Shown piece after piece: positions 8,215-16,183 of a DNA stretch of 64,000 bases. The notes beneath the pieces were generated by a model, which did not search any database, was not told where the DNA came from, and saw only the letters and a list, made by a program, of their open reading frames with translations. Numbering within the stretch: the stretch's first letter is position 1; the number at the start of each line of letters is the position of its first letter. The translations under genes were made by a program, and so were the position numbers. Location of the stretch: positions 620,001-684,000 of the forward strand of contig NZ_CP107841.1 of the NCBI RefSeq assembly GCF_036346855.1, read 5' to 3'. Origin of the DNA: Streptomyces europaeiscabiei (lineage in GTDB: Bacteria; Actinomycetota; Actinomycetes; Streptomycetales; Streptomycetaceae).

Positions 8215-8218
8215 GGCG

Positions 8219-8773
8219 TCAGCTCGCGGCGGCCAGCACCGGCACGGGGCCGAGGGCGTTGAGGAACTGGTCGACGACCTGGCCGAGGGCGTCGGCCGTG
8301 GCCGGGGCGACCGTGACCCTGCCGTCCTCTCCGACGGTGATGTCCTTGTCGAGGGTGAACCACCCGGGGACGATGTGCCGGGCGCCCATGGAGCTGAGCA
8401 CCGGCCGCAGCGCGTAGTCGATGGCGAGGACGTGGGCGGTGGTGCCGCCGGTGGCCAGGGGCAGCACGGTCTTGCCGGTGAGGGCGTACTGCGGGAGCAG
8501 GTCGAGCAGGGCCTTGAGGACTCCGGAGTAGGCGGCCTTGTAGACGGGGGTGCCGATGACGATGCCGTCGGCCCGCTCGAAGAGTTCGGTCGCCTCGACG
8601 ATCGCAGGGTGCTTGAAGTCCGCGCCGAGCAGGGCCTCGGCGGGGATGGTGCGGATGTCCAGCGGCACGACCTCGTGACCCTGGGCGGCCAGGCGGGCGT
8701 CGAGATGGCGTACGAGCTTCGCGGTGCGGGAGGAGACGGAGGGGCTGCCGGAGACGGACAGGACGGTGGCCAT
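8219..8773 (-). CDS. ssuE: NADPH-dependent FMN reductase (SsuE-type)
   Basis: Flavodoxin-like reductase of 184 residues, ATG 8773 with AGAGGG just upstream. It reduces FMN with NAD(P)H to feed flavin-dependent monooxygenases. The N-terminal phosphate-binding loop is VLSVSGSPSVSSRTAKLV, the middle motif GIVIGTPVYKAAYSGVLKAL is characteristic of the SsuE branch, and PLATGGTTAHVLAIDYALRP follows. It is the first gene after the leader peptide and precedes the broken monooxygenase gene and ssuD, so partnering SsuD is the natural role. The ~300-base leader contains a small hairpin and 18-bp tandem repeats. Confidence 0.9.
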   Translation of the reverse strand: MATVLSVSGSPSVSSRTAKLVRHLDARLAAQGHEVVPLDIRTIPAEALLGADFKHPAIVEATELFERADGIVIGTPVYKAAYSGVLKALLDLLPQYALTGKTVLPLATGGTTAHVLAIDYALRPVLSSMGARHIVPGWFTLDKDITVGEDGRVTVAPATADALGQVVDQFLNALGPVPVLAAAS

Positions 8774-8890
8774 GGGCCCTCTTTCTGGGAACCCGGGGTG
8801 ACCGTGCGGACGGGCACCCCGGAAGGGAGCGGTCAGGAGTACCGGGTGGGATGGAACCGTTCGCCTTTTCACGGGCGTGGCGGCATGCGG

Positions 8891-8964
8891 AACTTCCGTC
8901 GCGGAATGTTTCGGGCACGTCTGATTCTTCGGGCACGCCTGATTCTTCGGGCACGCCTGATTCA
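8891..8964 (-). repeat. Hairpin plus three 18-bp tandem repeats in the sulfur-operon leader
   Basis: Three consecutive 18-bp units, 8911-8928, 8929-8946 and 8947-8964, share TCGGGCACGYCTGATTCW with only single-base differences. Next to them 8891-8910 forms a short hairpin (TTCCG-TCG-CGGAA with flanking AAC/GTT). Both lie in the transcribed leader between the Cys-containing leader peptide and the FMN reductase start, so they could be part of an attenuator or simply a slippage-generated repeat. Confidence 0.55.
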
Positions 8965-9080
8965 GGGTCAGGGGGTGTGCGGTCGCTTCAGCAGGAGGAG
9001 TGCATACATGTCATGGGATGCACGGGCACGGTGAATTCAGGCGCGGAAAGCAGAATTGCGCGGCGGATCGCGGCGAGTGA

Positions 9081-9164
9081 TCAGGCCGCGGCGCGACAGG
9101 AGGCGCTGGAGACGCGCGCGAGGTCGACATGGCGTCGCCGCGTGAGGTCCAGTCGCATCTTCAT
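9081..9164 (-). CDS. Cysteine-containing leader peptide upstream of the organosulfur operon
   Basis: A 27-codon frame from ATG 9164 (or ATG 9158) encodes a very basic start, RRRHVDLARVSSASCR, and ends in Ala-Ala-Ala and TGA. This matches the short actinobacterial leader peptides with a basic HVDL-type body and a terminal Cys-Arg that precede sulfur-assimilation genes. TTGACG at 9196-9201 and CACGAT at 9172-9177 (18-base spacer) put the transcription start about at the ATG, so it is probably leaderless. Ribosome stalling at the Cys codon when cysteine is scarce is the mechanism proposed for mycobacterial relatives; applying it here is inference. The FMN reductase starts ~300 bases downstream. 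Confidence 0.72.
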   Translation of the reverse strand: MKMRLDLTRRRHVDLARVSSASCRAAA

Positions 9165-9171
9165 GCCGTCG

Positions 9172-9201
9172 ATCGTGACAGCCGTCGTCGACGGGCGTCA
9201 A
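9172..9201 (-). promoter_or_regulatory. Promoter of the leader peptide/organosulfur operon
   Basis: Minus-strand TTGACG (9196-9201), an 18-base spacer, then CACGAT (9172-9177). Only 7 bases separate the -10 from ATG 9164, as in leaderless streptomycete transcripts. The divergent LysR gene begins ~100 bases away and probably acts here. Confidence 0.5.
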
Positions 9202-9301
9202 GGAGAACCCGACCGGTCTCGTATCCCGGACCATTGAATTTCACGAACGTGTGACAGGGAAACCCTTGAACGGGCTGGAAATCAGCGCGCATTCTGCTGC
9301 C

Positions 9302-10215
9302 GTGCGGACAGAACAACTGGAATACATCACTGCGGTGATCAGGCTCGGTTCGTTGCGCCGGGCCGCCGAGGAACTGCGTCTCTCCCAGCCCGCGTTGAGC
9401 GAGACGGGCGGAATCTGGAACGCGAACTCGGGGTCGATCTGCTGGAGCGCAAGCGTTCCGGCGCGACGATGAGCGCCTCGGGCCGGGAACTGCTGCCGCA
9501 CGTCATCGGGGTGCTGGACGCGGTGGACCGACTGCGGGCCGCGGCGGGCGAACAGCACCGCATCAGCCGGACGGTCCGGCTGGGCACGGTCAACGCGGCG
9601 ACCGTGCCGCTGCTCATCCCGGTGATCCGCGACTTCCGCGCCACGCATCCCCTCACCCAGGTCGAGGTGGTCGGCGCCCAGCAGACCGACATCCACCGGG
9701 GCCTGCTGGAGGGCTCCTTCGACCTCGGGCTCGTCAACCACCTCGACGGCGACGACGTGCCCGCCGAGTTCGAGGCCACCGAACTGCTGCGGGGCCGCCC
9801 GGTGGTGGTGGTCCGTGCGGACAGTCCGCCGGCGTCCGCGGCGGCGGTGTCCGTGGACGACCTGGTCGGCGTACCGCTGATCGGGATGCGCTCGGGGTAC
9901 GTCATGCACCGCTACGTGCACCGGCTCCTCGACGGCCGCGACCCCGCCTTCGCGTACTCCACCGACGGTGCCGAGATGGGCAAGCTGCTGGTGGCGGAGG
10001 GGCTCGGGGCGACGGTCCTGCCGGACTTCAGCGTGATCGACGAGCCCCTGGAGCGGCGGGGCGCTCTCGTCCACCGCCCGATCGCCGGTGACCGCACACG
10101 GGTCCTGCTGATGCTCCGGCGCCGCAGGGCGGACTCCGTACCGCGGGCCGCGGGGGACCTGCACGAGACGTTCGTCCGCCGGGCACGGGCACTGGGCGCC
10201 CGGGCGTCCTGCTGA
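9302..10215 (+). pseudogene. LysR-family regulator of the sulfur locus, interrupted by a frameshift
   Basis: The N-terminal HTH (LEYITAVIRLGSLRRAAEEL, LSQPALSET) runs in one frame from GTG 9302 (ATG 9251 is an alternative). Around 9402-9412 one base appears to be missing; the next frame reads NLERELGVDLLERKRSGATM and continues through an intact effector domain (SRTVRLGTVNAATVPLLIPV, FDLGLVNHLDGDDVP) to the stop at 10215. Restoring one base would give a normal ~300-residue LysR protein. It is divergent from the leader-peptide/FMN-reductase/SsuD operon, the usual position of its activator. Whether the frameshift is biological or a base-calling error cannot be told from sequence. Confidence 0.75.
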
Positions 10216-10231
10216 CCCGGGCGCCGGTTGG

Positions 10232-12322
10232 TCACCGTTCGCCGTGGGCCCGCGCCTCGCCGGAGCCCAGGCTCCCCGGCCACCAGGCACGCTCACCGAG
10301 GTCCCGTACCAGCGCCGGCACCAGCAGCGAGCGCACCACGAGGGTGTCGAGGAGGACTCCGAAGGCCACGATGAAGGCGATCTGGGCGAGGAAGGCGAGC
10401 GGGATCACGCCCAGCGCGGCGAACGTCGCGGCGAGCACCACACCAGCGGAGGTGATGACCCCGCCCGTGGTGACCAGCCCGCGCAGCACGCCCTGGCGTA
10501 CGCCGTGCCGCAGTGACTCCTCGCGTACCCGGGACATGAGGAAGATGTTGTAGTCGACGCCCAGCGCGACGAGGAACACGAACCCGTAGAGGGGTACCGA
10601 CGGGTCGGTGCCGGTGAACCCGAACACGTGCTGGAAGACGAGCGCGGAGACGCCCAGCGTTGCGAGGAAGTTCAGGGCGACGGTGGCGACCAGCAGGACA
10701 GGCAGCAGCAGGGAGCGCAGCAGGCCCGTCAGGATGAGCAGGATGAGGGCGAGGACGACCGGGACGATCAGCGTGCGGTCGCGTTCGGCGGTGCGCAGGG
10801 TGTCGTACTGCTGTGCGGTGTAGCCGCCGACGAGGGCGTCCGCACCGGGCACCCCGTGCAGGGCGGCCCGCAGTCGGGCCACCGTCCGCCTGGCGGCGTC
10901 GCTGTCCGCGGCGGCGTCCAGGGTGACGTCGACCCGGGCACGTCCGTCGACGACCAGTGGTTCGCCGCCGGGGCGCCCGGATCCGGCGACGGCGGCCGCC
11001 GTCGCGACGCCGTCGGCGGCACGGGCCGCGGCGAGCACCCGGTCCAGCCGGTCCGCGTCCGCGACGACCACGGCGGGGTTGCCCGAGCCGCCGGGGAAGT
11101 GGTCGCCGAGCGTCTTCTGGGCGGCGACGGAGGGCGCGTCGTTGACGAACGTCTCGTCCAGGGGGACGCCCTTGGAGGTGAGCGTGGGCGCGAAGGCGGC
11201 CCCGGCCAGCAGGACGACCAGGGTCACCGCCCACACGCGGCGCGGCGCCCTGTCGACGAGGCCCGCGACGCGCTGCCACAGGCCCTCGCCGGTGCGTGGA
11301 TCGGCTGGTCGGCCACCCGGCTCGGCGGGCCAGAAGGCGGCGGGGCCGAGCGCGACAAGGACGGCGGGCAGGAACGTGAGCGTGGCGAGGACGGCGCAGC
11401 CGATGCCGATGGCGCCGACCGGCCCGAGCGCCCGGTTGTTGGTGAGGTCGCTGAGCAGCAGGGCGAGCAGGCCCAGCGCGACGGTTGCGGCGCTGGCCAC
11501 GATCGCGCCCCAGGACTGCCGCAGCGCGGCCCGCACGGCCGCGAATCGGTCGGTGCGCGTGGCCAGTTCCTCCCGGAAGCGGGCGGTGAGGAGCAGGGCG
11601 TAGTCGGTGGCGGCACCGATGACGAGGATGGACAGGATGCCCTGGACCTGTCCGTCCACCCGGACGACCCCGTGGTCGGCGAGCGCGTACACGACCGCGC
11701 AGGCGAGGCCGAGGGCGAACACCGCGCCGAGGATGATCAACAGAGGGAGCAGAACGCTGCGGTAGACGAGCAGCAGGATCACCAGCACGGTGAGGAGCGC
11801 TACGGCGAGCAGCAGGCCGTCGATACCGGCGAAGGCGTCGGACAGGTCCGCCTGACTCGCGGCGGGTCCCGCCAACTGGACGGTGGTGCCGGGAACGCCT
11901 TCGGCGGCGGCGCGGATCCGGTCCAGGGTGCCGGGCAGTTCGTCGCCCAGGCCGGGCCGCAGGGGGACCACTCCTCGCAGTGCTTCGCGGTCCTCGGAGA
12001 GCAGTGCGGGCGGGACCGGTCCGATCACACCGGGGGTGCCGTCGAGGGAGGCGAGGACCCGGTCGGCCGCGGCGCGCCGTGCGGCAAGGCTCTCGCCCGT
12101 CCAGACGACGATCGCCGGGAGCGACTCGTCCTGCCGGAAGGCCCGCTGGGCGGCTATGACCTCGGTGGATTCGGCGCTGCGCGGCAGGAACGCGGCCTGG
12201 TCGTTGGTGGCGACCTCACCGAGGCGTCCGGCGTAGGGGCCGAGGACTCCTCCGACGGCGAGCCAGACGGCGATCAGCAGGAGGGGAACGAGCCGGCGGG
12301 CGCGGCGGGGGGTGGTGGACAT
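10232..12322 (-). CDS. MMPL/RND-family membrane transporter
   Basis: A 696-residue inner-membrane transporter starting at ATG 12322 (GGAG 6 bases upstream). It has the duplicated RND plan: one N-terminal TM helix (LVPLLLIAVWLAVGG), an extracytoplasmic domain, five TM helices including the signature IGAATDYALLLTARFREEL, then a second set with LVALGVDYNIFLMSRVREES. Such proteins export lipids or drugs using the proton gradient. A MarR gene is immediately upstream on the same strand and a strong palindrome sits 62 bases before the start, suggesting MarR-controlled efflux. The 3' end converges on the LysR gene with 16 bases between them. Confidence 0.92.
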   Translation of the reverse strand: MSTTPRRARRLVPLLLIAVWLAVGGVLGPYAGRLGEVATNDQAAFLPRSAESTEVIAAQRAFRQDESLPAIVVWTGESLAARRAAADRVLASLDGTPGVIGPVPPALLSEDREALRGVVPLRPGLGDELPGTLDRIRAAAEGVPGTTVQLAGPAASQADLSDAFAGIDGLLLAVALLTVLVILLLVYRSVLLPLLIILGAVFALGLACAVVYALADHGVVRVDGQVQGILSILVIGAATDYALLLTARFREELATRTDRFAAVRAALRQSWGAIVASAATVALGLLALLLSDLTNNRALGPVGAIGIGCAVLATLTFLPAVLVALGPAAFWPAEPGGRPADPRTGEGLWQRVAGLVDRAPRRVWAVTLVVLLAGAAFAPTLTSKGVPLDETFVNDAPSVAAQKTLGDHFPGGSGNPAVVVADADRLDRVLAAARAADGVATAAAVAGSGRPGGEPLVVDGRARVDVTLDAAADSDAARRTVARLRAALHGVPGADALVGGYTAQQYDTLRTAERDRTLIVPVVLALILLILTGLLRSLLLPVLLVATVALNFLATLGVSALVFQHVFGFTGTDPSVPLYGFVFLVALGVDYNIFLMSRVREESLRHGVRQGVLRGLVTTGGVITSAGVVLAATFAALGVIPLAFLAQIAFIVAFGVLLDTLVVRSLLVPALVRDLGERAWWPGSLGSGEARAHGER

Positions 12323-12384
12323 GGTGCTCCAGGCTCCGGGGCGGACAGGTCTCCATGACTGTCCGCACAACTGTCTCAACGAAA

Positions 12385-12409
12385 AACAATCTCAATCATT
12401 GAACTTGTT
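12385..12409. promoter_or_regulatory. Palindromic operator upstream of the MMPL gene
   Basis: A 25-bp dyad: AACAA (12385-12389), TC, TCAAT, central C, ATTGA, AC, TTGTT (12405-12409). The inner 11 bases are a perfect odd palindrome and the outer 5-base arms are perfect. It is AT-rich against a GC-rich background and lies between the MarR stop and the MMPL start, a classical MarR operator position. Confidence 0.7.
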
Positions 12410-12481
12410 GGCGGGCGTGATCATAGACGTCGCCCGTTCTTCCGCCCTCACCCGGCTCTCGGATGCGCCTGACCCACCACG

Positions 12482-12988
12482 TCAGCGAGAACGGTCGGCG
12501 CCCGCACCCAGTTCGTCGTTCATCGCCGTGAGGAACCGCAGCACCACGCCCAGTTCGTCCCCGGTGAACCGGGAGCGTGCGGCGTCGGTCGCCTCCGCGA
12601 GGGGCCGGAAGTAGGTACGGGCGGCCGTGCGCGCGTCGGCCGCGTAGTACAGGTGGACCACACGGCGGTCGGCGCTCTCCCGGACGCGGCGGACGTGTCC
12701 GGCGCGCTCCAGCCGGTCCACGCAGGCGGTGACGGCTCCGGAGGTCAGTCCGAGGTGTTCGCGCAGCCGTTTGGGTGTCATGGGCGCGTCGGCGTCGAGG
12801 ATCGCCGCGAGGGCCTGGACGTCCGTCGCGTGCAGTCCGTGGTCACTCGCGAACGCGTGCACCAGCCGGTTGATCTCGCCGTTCATCCGGCGCAGCGCGA
12901 CGGCGAAGGCGTGCAGGTCGGTCGGTGCCGTGGGGCGGCCGGACCCGTCTTCCCCCGCCCGCCGCTCGGGGTCGTTCACTGTGGCCAC
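12482..12988 (-). CDS. MarR-family transcriptional regulator next to the MMPL exporter
   Basis: Winged-helix dimeric regulator of ~168 residues. GTG 12988 is preferred because TACGCT lies 7 bases before it, fitting a leaderless transcript; no ribosome site marks a further-upstream start. The HTH reads DVQALAAILDADAPMTPKRL and LTSGAVTACVDRLERAGHVR, followed by the wing ESADRRVVHLYY. It precedes the MMPL exporter by 159 bases on the same strand with a strong dyad between them. The simplest reading is a repressor of the exporter that senses an exported compound. Confidence 0.87.
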   Translation of the reverse strand: MATVNDPERRAGEDGSGRPTAPTDLHAFAVALRRMNGEINRLVHAFASDHGLHATDVQALAAILDADAPMTPKRLREHLGLTSGAVTACVDRLERAGHVRRVRESADRRVVHLYYAADARTAARTYFRPLAEATDAARSRFTGDELGVVLRFLTAMNDELGAGADRSR

Positions 12989-13119
12989 GCCGTCAGCGTA
13001 GCCGCCGTACCGATCACCCGATCGCGCGGTGGTGCCCCTCCGGCGCATCCGTGACCGCTCTCGCGGTGGAAGTGATGGCAGGGAACGCCGACGTGAGCAA
13101 CCGAGGAACCGAGGAACCC

Positions 13120-14649
13120 ATGACGGGAGACGAACGCGGCAGCGGACCGCTCTGCCTGGTGACCGGTGCGACCGGGTACATCGGCGGGCGGCTCGTCCCG
13201 GAGCTGCTGGAGGCGGGCCTGCGGGTGCGCTGTCTGGCCCGCTCCCCGGACCGGCTGCGCGATCATCCGTGGGCCGGTGCCGTCGAGGTGGTCCGCGGGG
13301 ACGTCACCGACGCGGAGTCCGTCGCGCAAGCGATGCGGGGCGTCGACGTCGGCTATTACCTGGTGCACGCGCTGGGCACCGGCAAGGACTTCGAGGAGAC
13401 GGACCGACGGGCCGCGCGGATCTTCGGGGAGCGGGCCCACGCCGCCGGGGTGCGCCGGCTCGTGTACCTGGGCGGTCTCACGCCGTACGGCGTGCCGGAG
13501 CGGGAGCTGTCGCCCCACCTGCGCTCGCGTGCCGAGGTCGGCCGGATCCTGCTGGACTGCGGTGTGCCCACGGCCGTCCTGCGGGCGGCCGTCGTCATCG
13601 GCTCGGGGTCGGCCTCCTTCGAGATGCTGCGCTACCTCACGGAGCGGCTGCCGGTGATGGTCACCCCGAGCTGGGTGCACACCCGGATCCAGCCCGTGGC
13701 CGTGCGGGACGTGCTGCGCGCGCTCGTCGGTTGTGCCCGGCTGCCGGACGACGTCAGCCGGACCTTCGACATCGGCGGCCCGGACGTCCTGACGTACCGC
13801 GAGATGATGCGGCGTTACGCCGCCGTCGCCGGGCTGCCGCACCGGCTCATCCTGTCCGTGCCGGTGCTCTCCCCGGGCCTGTCCAGCCACTGGGTCGGGC
13901 TGGTGACGCCCGTGCCGGCCTCGATCGCCCGGCCGCTCACCGAGTCACTGCGGCACGAGGTGGTCTGCCGCGAGCACGACATCGCGCGGTACGTGGCGGA
14001 TCCGCCCGGTCATCCGGTCGGCTTCGACGAGGCGGTACGGCTCGCCCTGCGGCGGGTGCGCGAGGCCAGGGTCACCACCCGCTGGTCGTCGGCCTCCCTG
14101 CCCGGCGCGCCCAGCGACCCCTTGCCCACCGATCCCGACTGGGCGGGCGGCAGCCTCTACACCGACCGCTGCGAGCTGCGCGTGGACGCCCCCCGCGCGT
14201 CCCTGTGGCGGGTCATCGAGGGCATCGGTGGTGACAACGGCTGGTACTCCTTCCCGCTCGCCTGGGCCGTACGCGGGTGGCTGGACCGGCTGGCGGGCGG
14301 GGTGGGCCTGCGCCGGGGCCGCCGGGACCCCGCACGGCTGCGGGTGGGCGACTCGCTGGACTTCTGGCGGGTCGAGGAGATCGAGCCGGGGCGGCTGCTG
14401 CGGCTGCGGGCGGAGATGCGGCTGCCGGGCCTGGCGTGGCTGGAGATGTACGCGGACACGGACGACACGGGACACACCCTGTTGCGTCAGCGTGCCCTGT
14501 TCCATCCGCGTGGGCTGCTCGGTCACGCGTACTGGTGGAGCGTGGCCCCCTTCCACTCCGTCGTGTTCGGCGGCATGGCCCGCAACATCGCACGGGCGGC
14601 CGTGGCGGACGCGACCGCCCGGGCGCGGGAGGGGGCGCCCGTGCCGTGA
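13120..14649 (+). CDS. NAD(P)-binding Rossmann protein with C-terminal DUF2867/SRPBCC-like domain
   Basis: 509 residues from ATG 13120 (GAGG 6 bases upstream); an upstream in-frame ATG at 13075 is less likely. The N-terminal ~300 residues are an extended SDR/NmrA-type fold: LVTGATGYIGGRLVPELLEA nucleotide loop, VRGDVTDAESV, then YYLVHAL. The C-terminal ~180 residues, from LYTDRCELRVDAPRASLWRV, form a DUF2867-like ligand-binding domain with Trp/Tyr-rich strands. This two-domain layout is common in actinobacteria, with unknown substrate. It lies just upstream of the photolyase on the same strand, so participation in a light-induced unit is possible. Confidence 0.85.
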   Translation: MTGDERGSGPLCLVTGATGYIGGRLVPELLEAGLRVRCLARSPDRLRDHPWAGAVEVVRGDVTDAESVAQAMRGVDVGYYLVHALGTGKDFEETDRRAARIFGERAHAAGVRRLVYLGGLTPYGVPERELSPHLRSRAEVGRILLDCGVPTAVLRAAVVIGSGSASFEMLRYLTERLPVMVTPSWVHTRIQPVAVRDVLRALVGCARLPDDVSRTFDIGGPDVLTYREMMRRYAAVAGLPHRLILSVPVLSPGLSSHWVGLVTPVPASIARPLTESLRHEVVCREHDIARYVADPPGHPVGFDEAVRLALRRVREARVTTRWSSASLPGAPSDPLPTDPDWAGGSLYTDRCELRVDAPRASLWRVIEGIGGDNGWYSFPLAWAVRGWLDRLAGGVGLRRGRRDPARLRVGDSLDFWRVEEIEPGRLLRLRAEMRLPGLAWLEMYADTDDTGHTLLRQRALFHPRGLLGHAYWWSVAPFHSVVFGGMARNIARAAVADATARAREGAPVP

Positions 14650-14803
14650 TGCGTGCCGTGCCTGCCCTGAGGTGTGGCGTGGCGGCCCGCAGCCCCGCCC
14701 GTCCGCCCCCGCCTCGGCCTCGGCCTCGGGCCCGTGCATCCGCCGGATGTCTCCGGCCGGAAGCAGGGCATGACCGTCCGATCCCCTTCCCCGGAGTTCC
14801 GTC

Positions 14804-16183
14804 ATGAACGTCTCGGTCGTCCTGTTCACCTGCGATCTGCGGCTGCACGACCACCCGCCGCTGCGCGCCGCCCTCGACGGCTCGCGGCAGGCGGTCCCCT
14901 TGTTCGTGCGCGACCGGGCCGTGGCCGGGTTCGCCGCGCCCAACCGGCTGGCGTTCCTCGCCGACTGTCTGCGCGACCTCGACGCGGGACTGCGGGAGCG
15001 GGGCGGTCGGCTCGTGGTGCGCTCCGGGGACGTGGTGGCGGAGGTGTGCAAAGTGGCCGCAGAGGCTGACGCCGACGAGGTGCACCTGGCGGCCGACGTC
15101 AGCGCGTACGCCCAGCACCGGGAGGAACGGCTGCGGCGCGCGCTGGAGGCCGAGGGCGTGCGACTGCACGTCCACGACACGGTGACGTCCGCCGTGGAAC
15201 CCGGCGCGGTGCTGCCGGCCTCCTCGGACCACTTCGCGGTGTTCACGCCGTACTTCGGTCACTGGTCCCGGCAGCGGCTGCGCGAGGCGCTGGCCGCGCC
15301 GCGGACCGTGCGCGTACCGGACGGCATCGGCTCCGAGGAACTCCCTTCGCCAGAACGGCTGTCCGGTCTTTCCCCGGGTCTGGCGGCGGGCGGCGAGGCG
15401 GAGGGCCGCGCACGGCTCTCCGCCTGGCTGAGGTCGGGGATCGGGGCGTACGAGGACCGGCACGACGACCTGGCGGGCGACGCGACCTCCCGGCTCTCAC
15501 CCCATCTGCACTTCGGCACCCTCTCCCCCGTCGAGCTGGTCCACCGGGCCCGCCGGGCGGGCGGTCCGGGCGCCGCGGCGTTCGTACGCCAGCTCGCGTG
15601 GCGGGACTTCAACCGCCAACTGCTGGCCGTACGACCGCAGGCCGCGTCCGTGGACTACCGCGCAAGGGACGATCGCTGGCGGGACGCTCCGGACGAGGTC
15701 GAGGCATGGCGGGAGGGCCGCACCGGCTACCCGGTGATCGACGCGGCCATGCGCCAGCTCCGCCACGAAGGCTGGATGCACAACCGCGGCCGCCTCCTGA
15801 CCGCGAGCTTCCTCACCAAGACGCTGTACGTCGACTGGCGCGTCGGCGCCCGCCACTTCCTGGATCTCCTGGTCGACGGCGACGTGGCCAACAACCAGCT
15901 CAACTGGCAGTGGACGGCCGGGACCGGCACCGACACCCGCCCCAACCGGGTCCTCAACCCGAACACCCAGGCGAAGCGGTACGACCCGGACGGGGAGTAC
16001 GTACGACGCTGGGTACCGGAGTTGGCGGACGTCGCGGGACCGGCGGTGCACGAGCCGTGGAAGCTGCGGGGGCCGGACCGTGCCGCGCTGGACTATCCGG
16101 AGCCGATCGTCGAACTGGCGGAGGGACGCGAGCGGTTCCTGCGGGGGCGCAAGTCCTCGACCGCTCGGACCGCCCGCCCGTAG
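14804..16183 (+). CDS. phr: Deoxyribodipyrimidine photolyase (CPD photolyase)
   Basis: FAD-dependent DNA repair enzyme that splits UV-induced cyclobutane pyrimidine dimers with blue light. 459 residues from ATG 14804 with GGAG upstream, the usual class I length. The antenna domain starts VVLFTCDLRLHDHPPLRAAL. The catalytic domain shows LSPHLHFGTLSPVELVHRAR, the FAD site GYPVIDAAMRQLRHEGWMHN-R, and NNQLNWQWTAGTGTDTRPNR with RVLNPNTQAKRYDPDGEYVR. Its 3' end overlaps the converging LitR-type gene by 91 bases, which is unusual and may couple their expression. It sits beside light-response regulators, so light induction is expected. Confidence 0.95.
   Translation: MNVSVVLFTCDLRLHDHPPLRAALDGSRQAVPLFVRDRAVAGFAAPNRLAFLADCLRDLDAGLRERGGRLVVRSGDVVAEVCKVAAEADADEVHLAADVSAYAQHREERLRRALEAEGVRLHVHDTVTSAVEPGAVLPASSDHFAVFTPYFGHWSRQRLREALAAPRTVRVPDGIGSEELPSPERLSGLSPGLAAGGEAEGRARLSAWLRSGIGAYEDRHDDLAGDATSRLSPHLHFGTLSPVELVHRARRAGGPGAAAFVRQLAWRDFNRQLLAVRPQAASVDYRARDDRWRDAPDEVEAWREGRTGYPVIDAAMRQLRHEGWMHNRGRLLTASFLTKTLYVDWRVGARHFLDLLVDGDVANNQLNWQWTAGTGTDTRPNRVLNPNTQAKRYDPDGEYVRRWVPELADVAGPAVHEPWKLRGPDRAALDYPEPIVELAEGRERFLRGRKSSTARTARP

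Noticed and set aside
8851..9237. Plus-strand 128-codon frame over the sulfur leader
   Set aside because: Its repeat peptide comes from the 18-bp tandem repeats; no homology pattern, and it opposes the leader peptide.
10628..12358. Open plus-strand frame of ~576 codons opposite the MMPL gene
   Set aside because: Gly/Asp/Arg-rich shadow of a clear transporter; no domain, no ribosome site.
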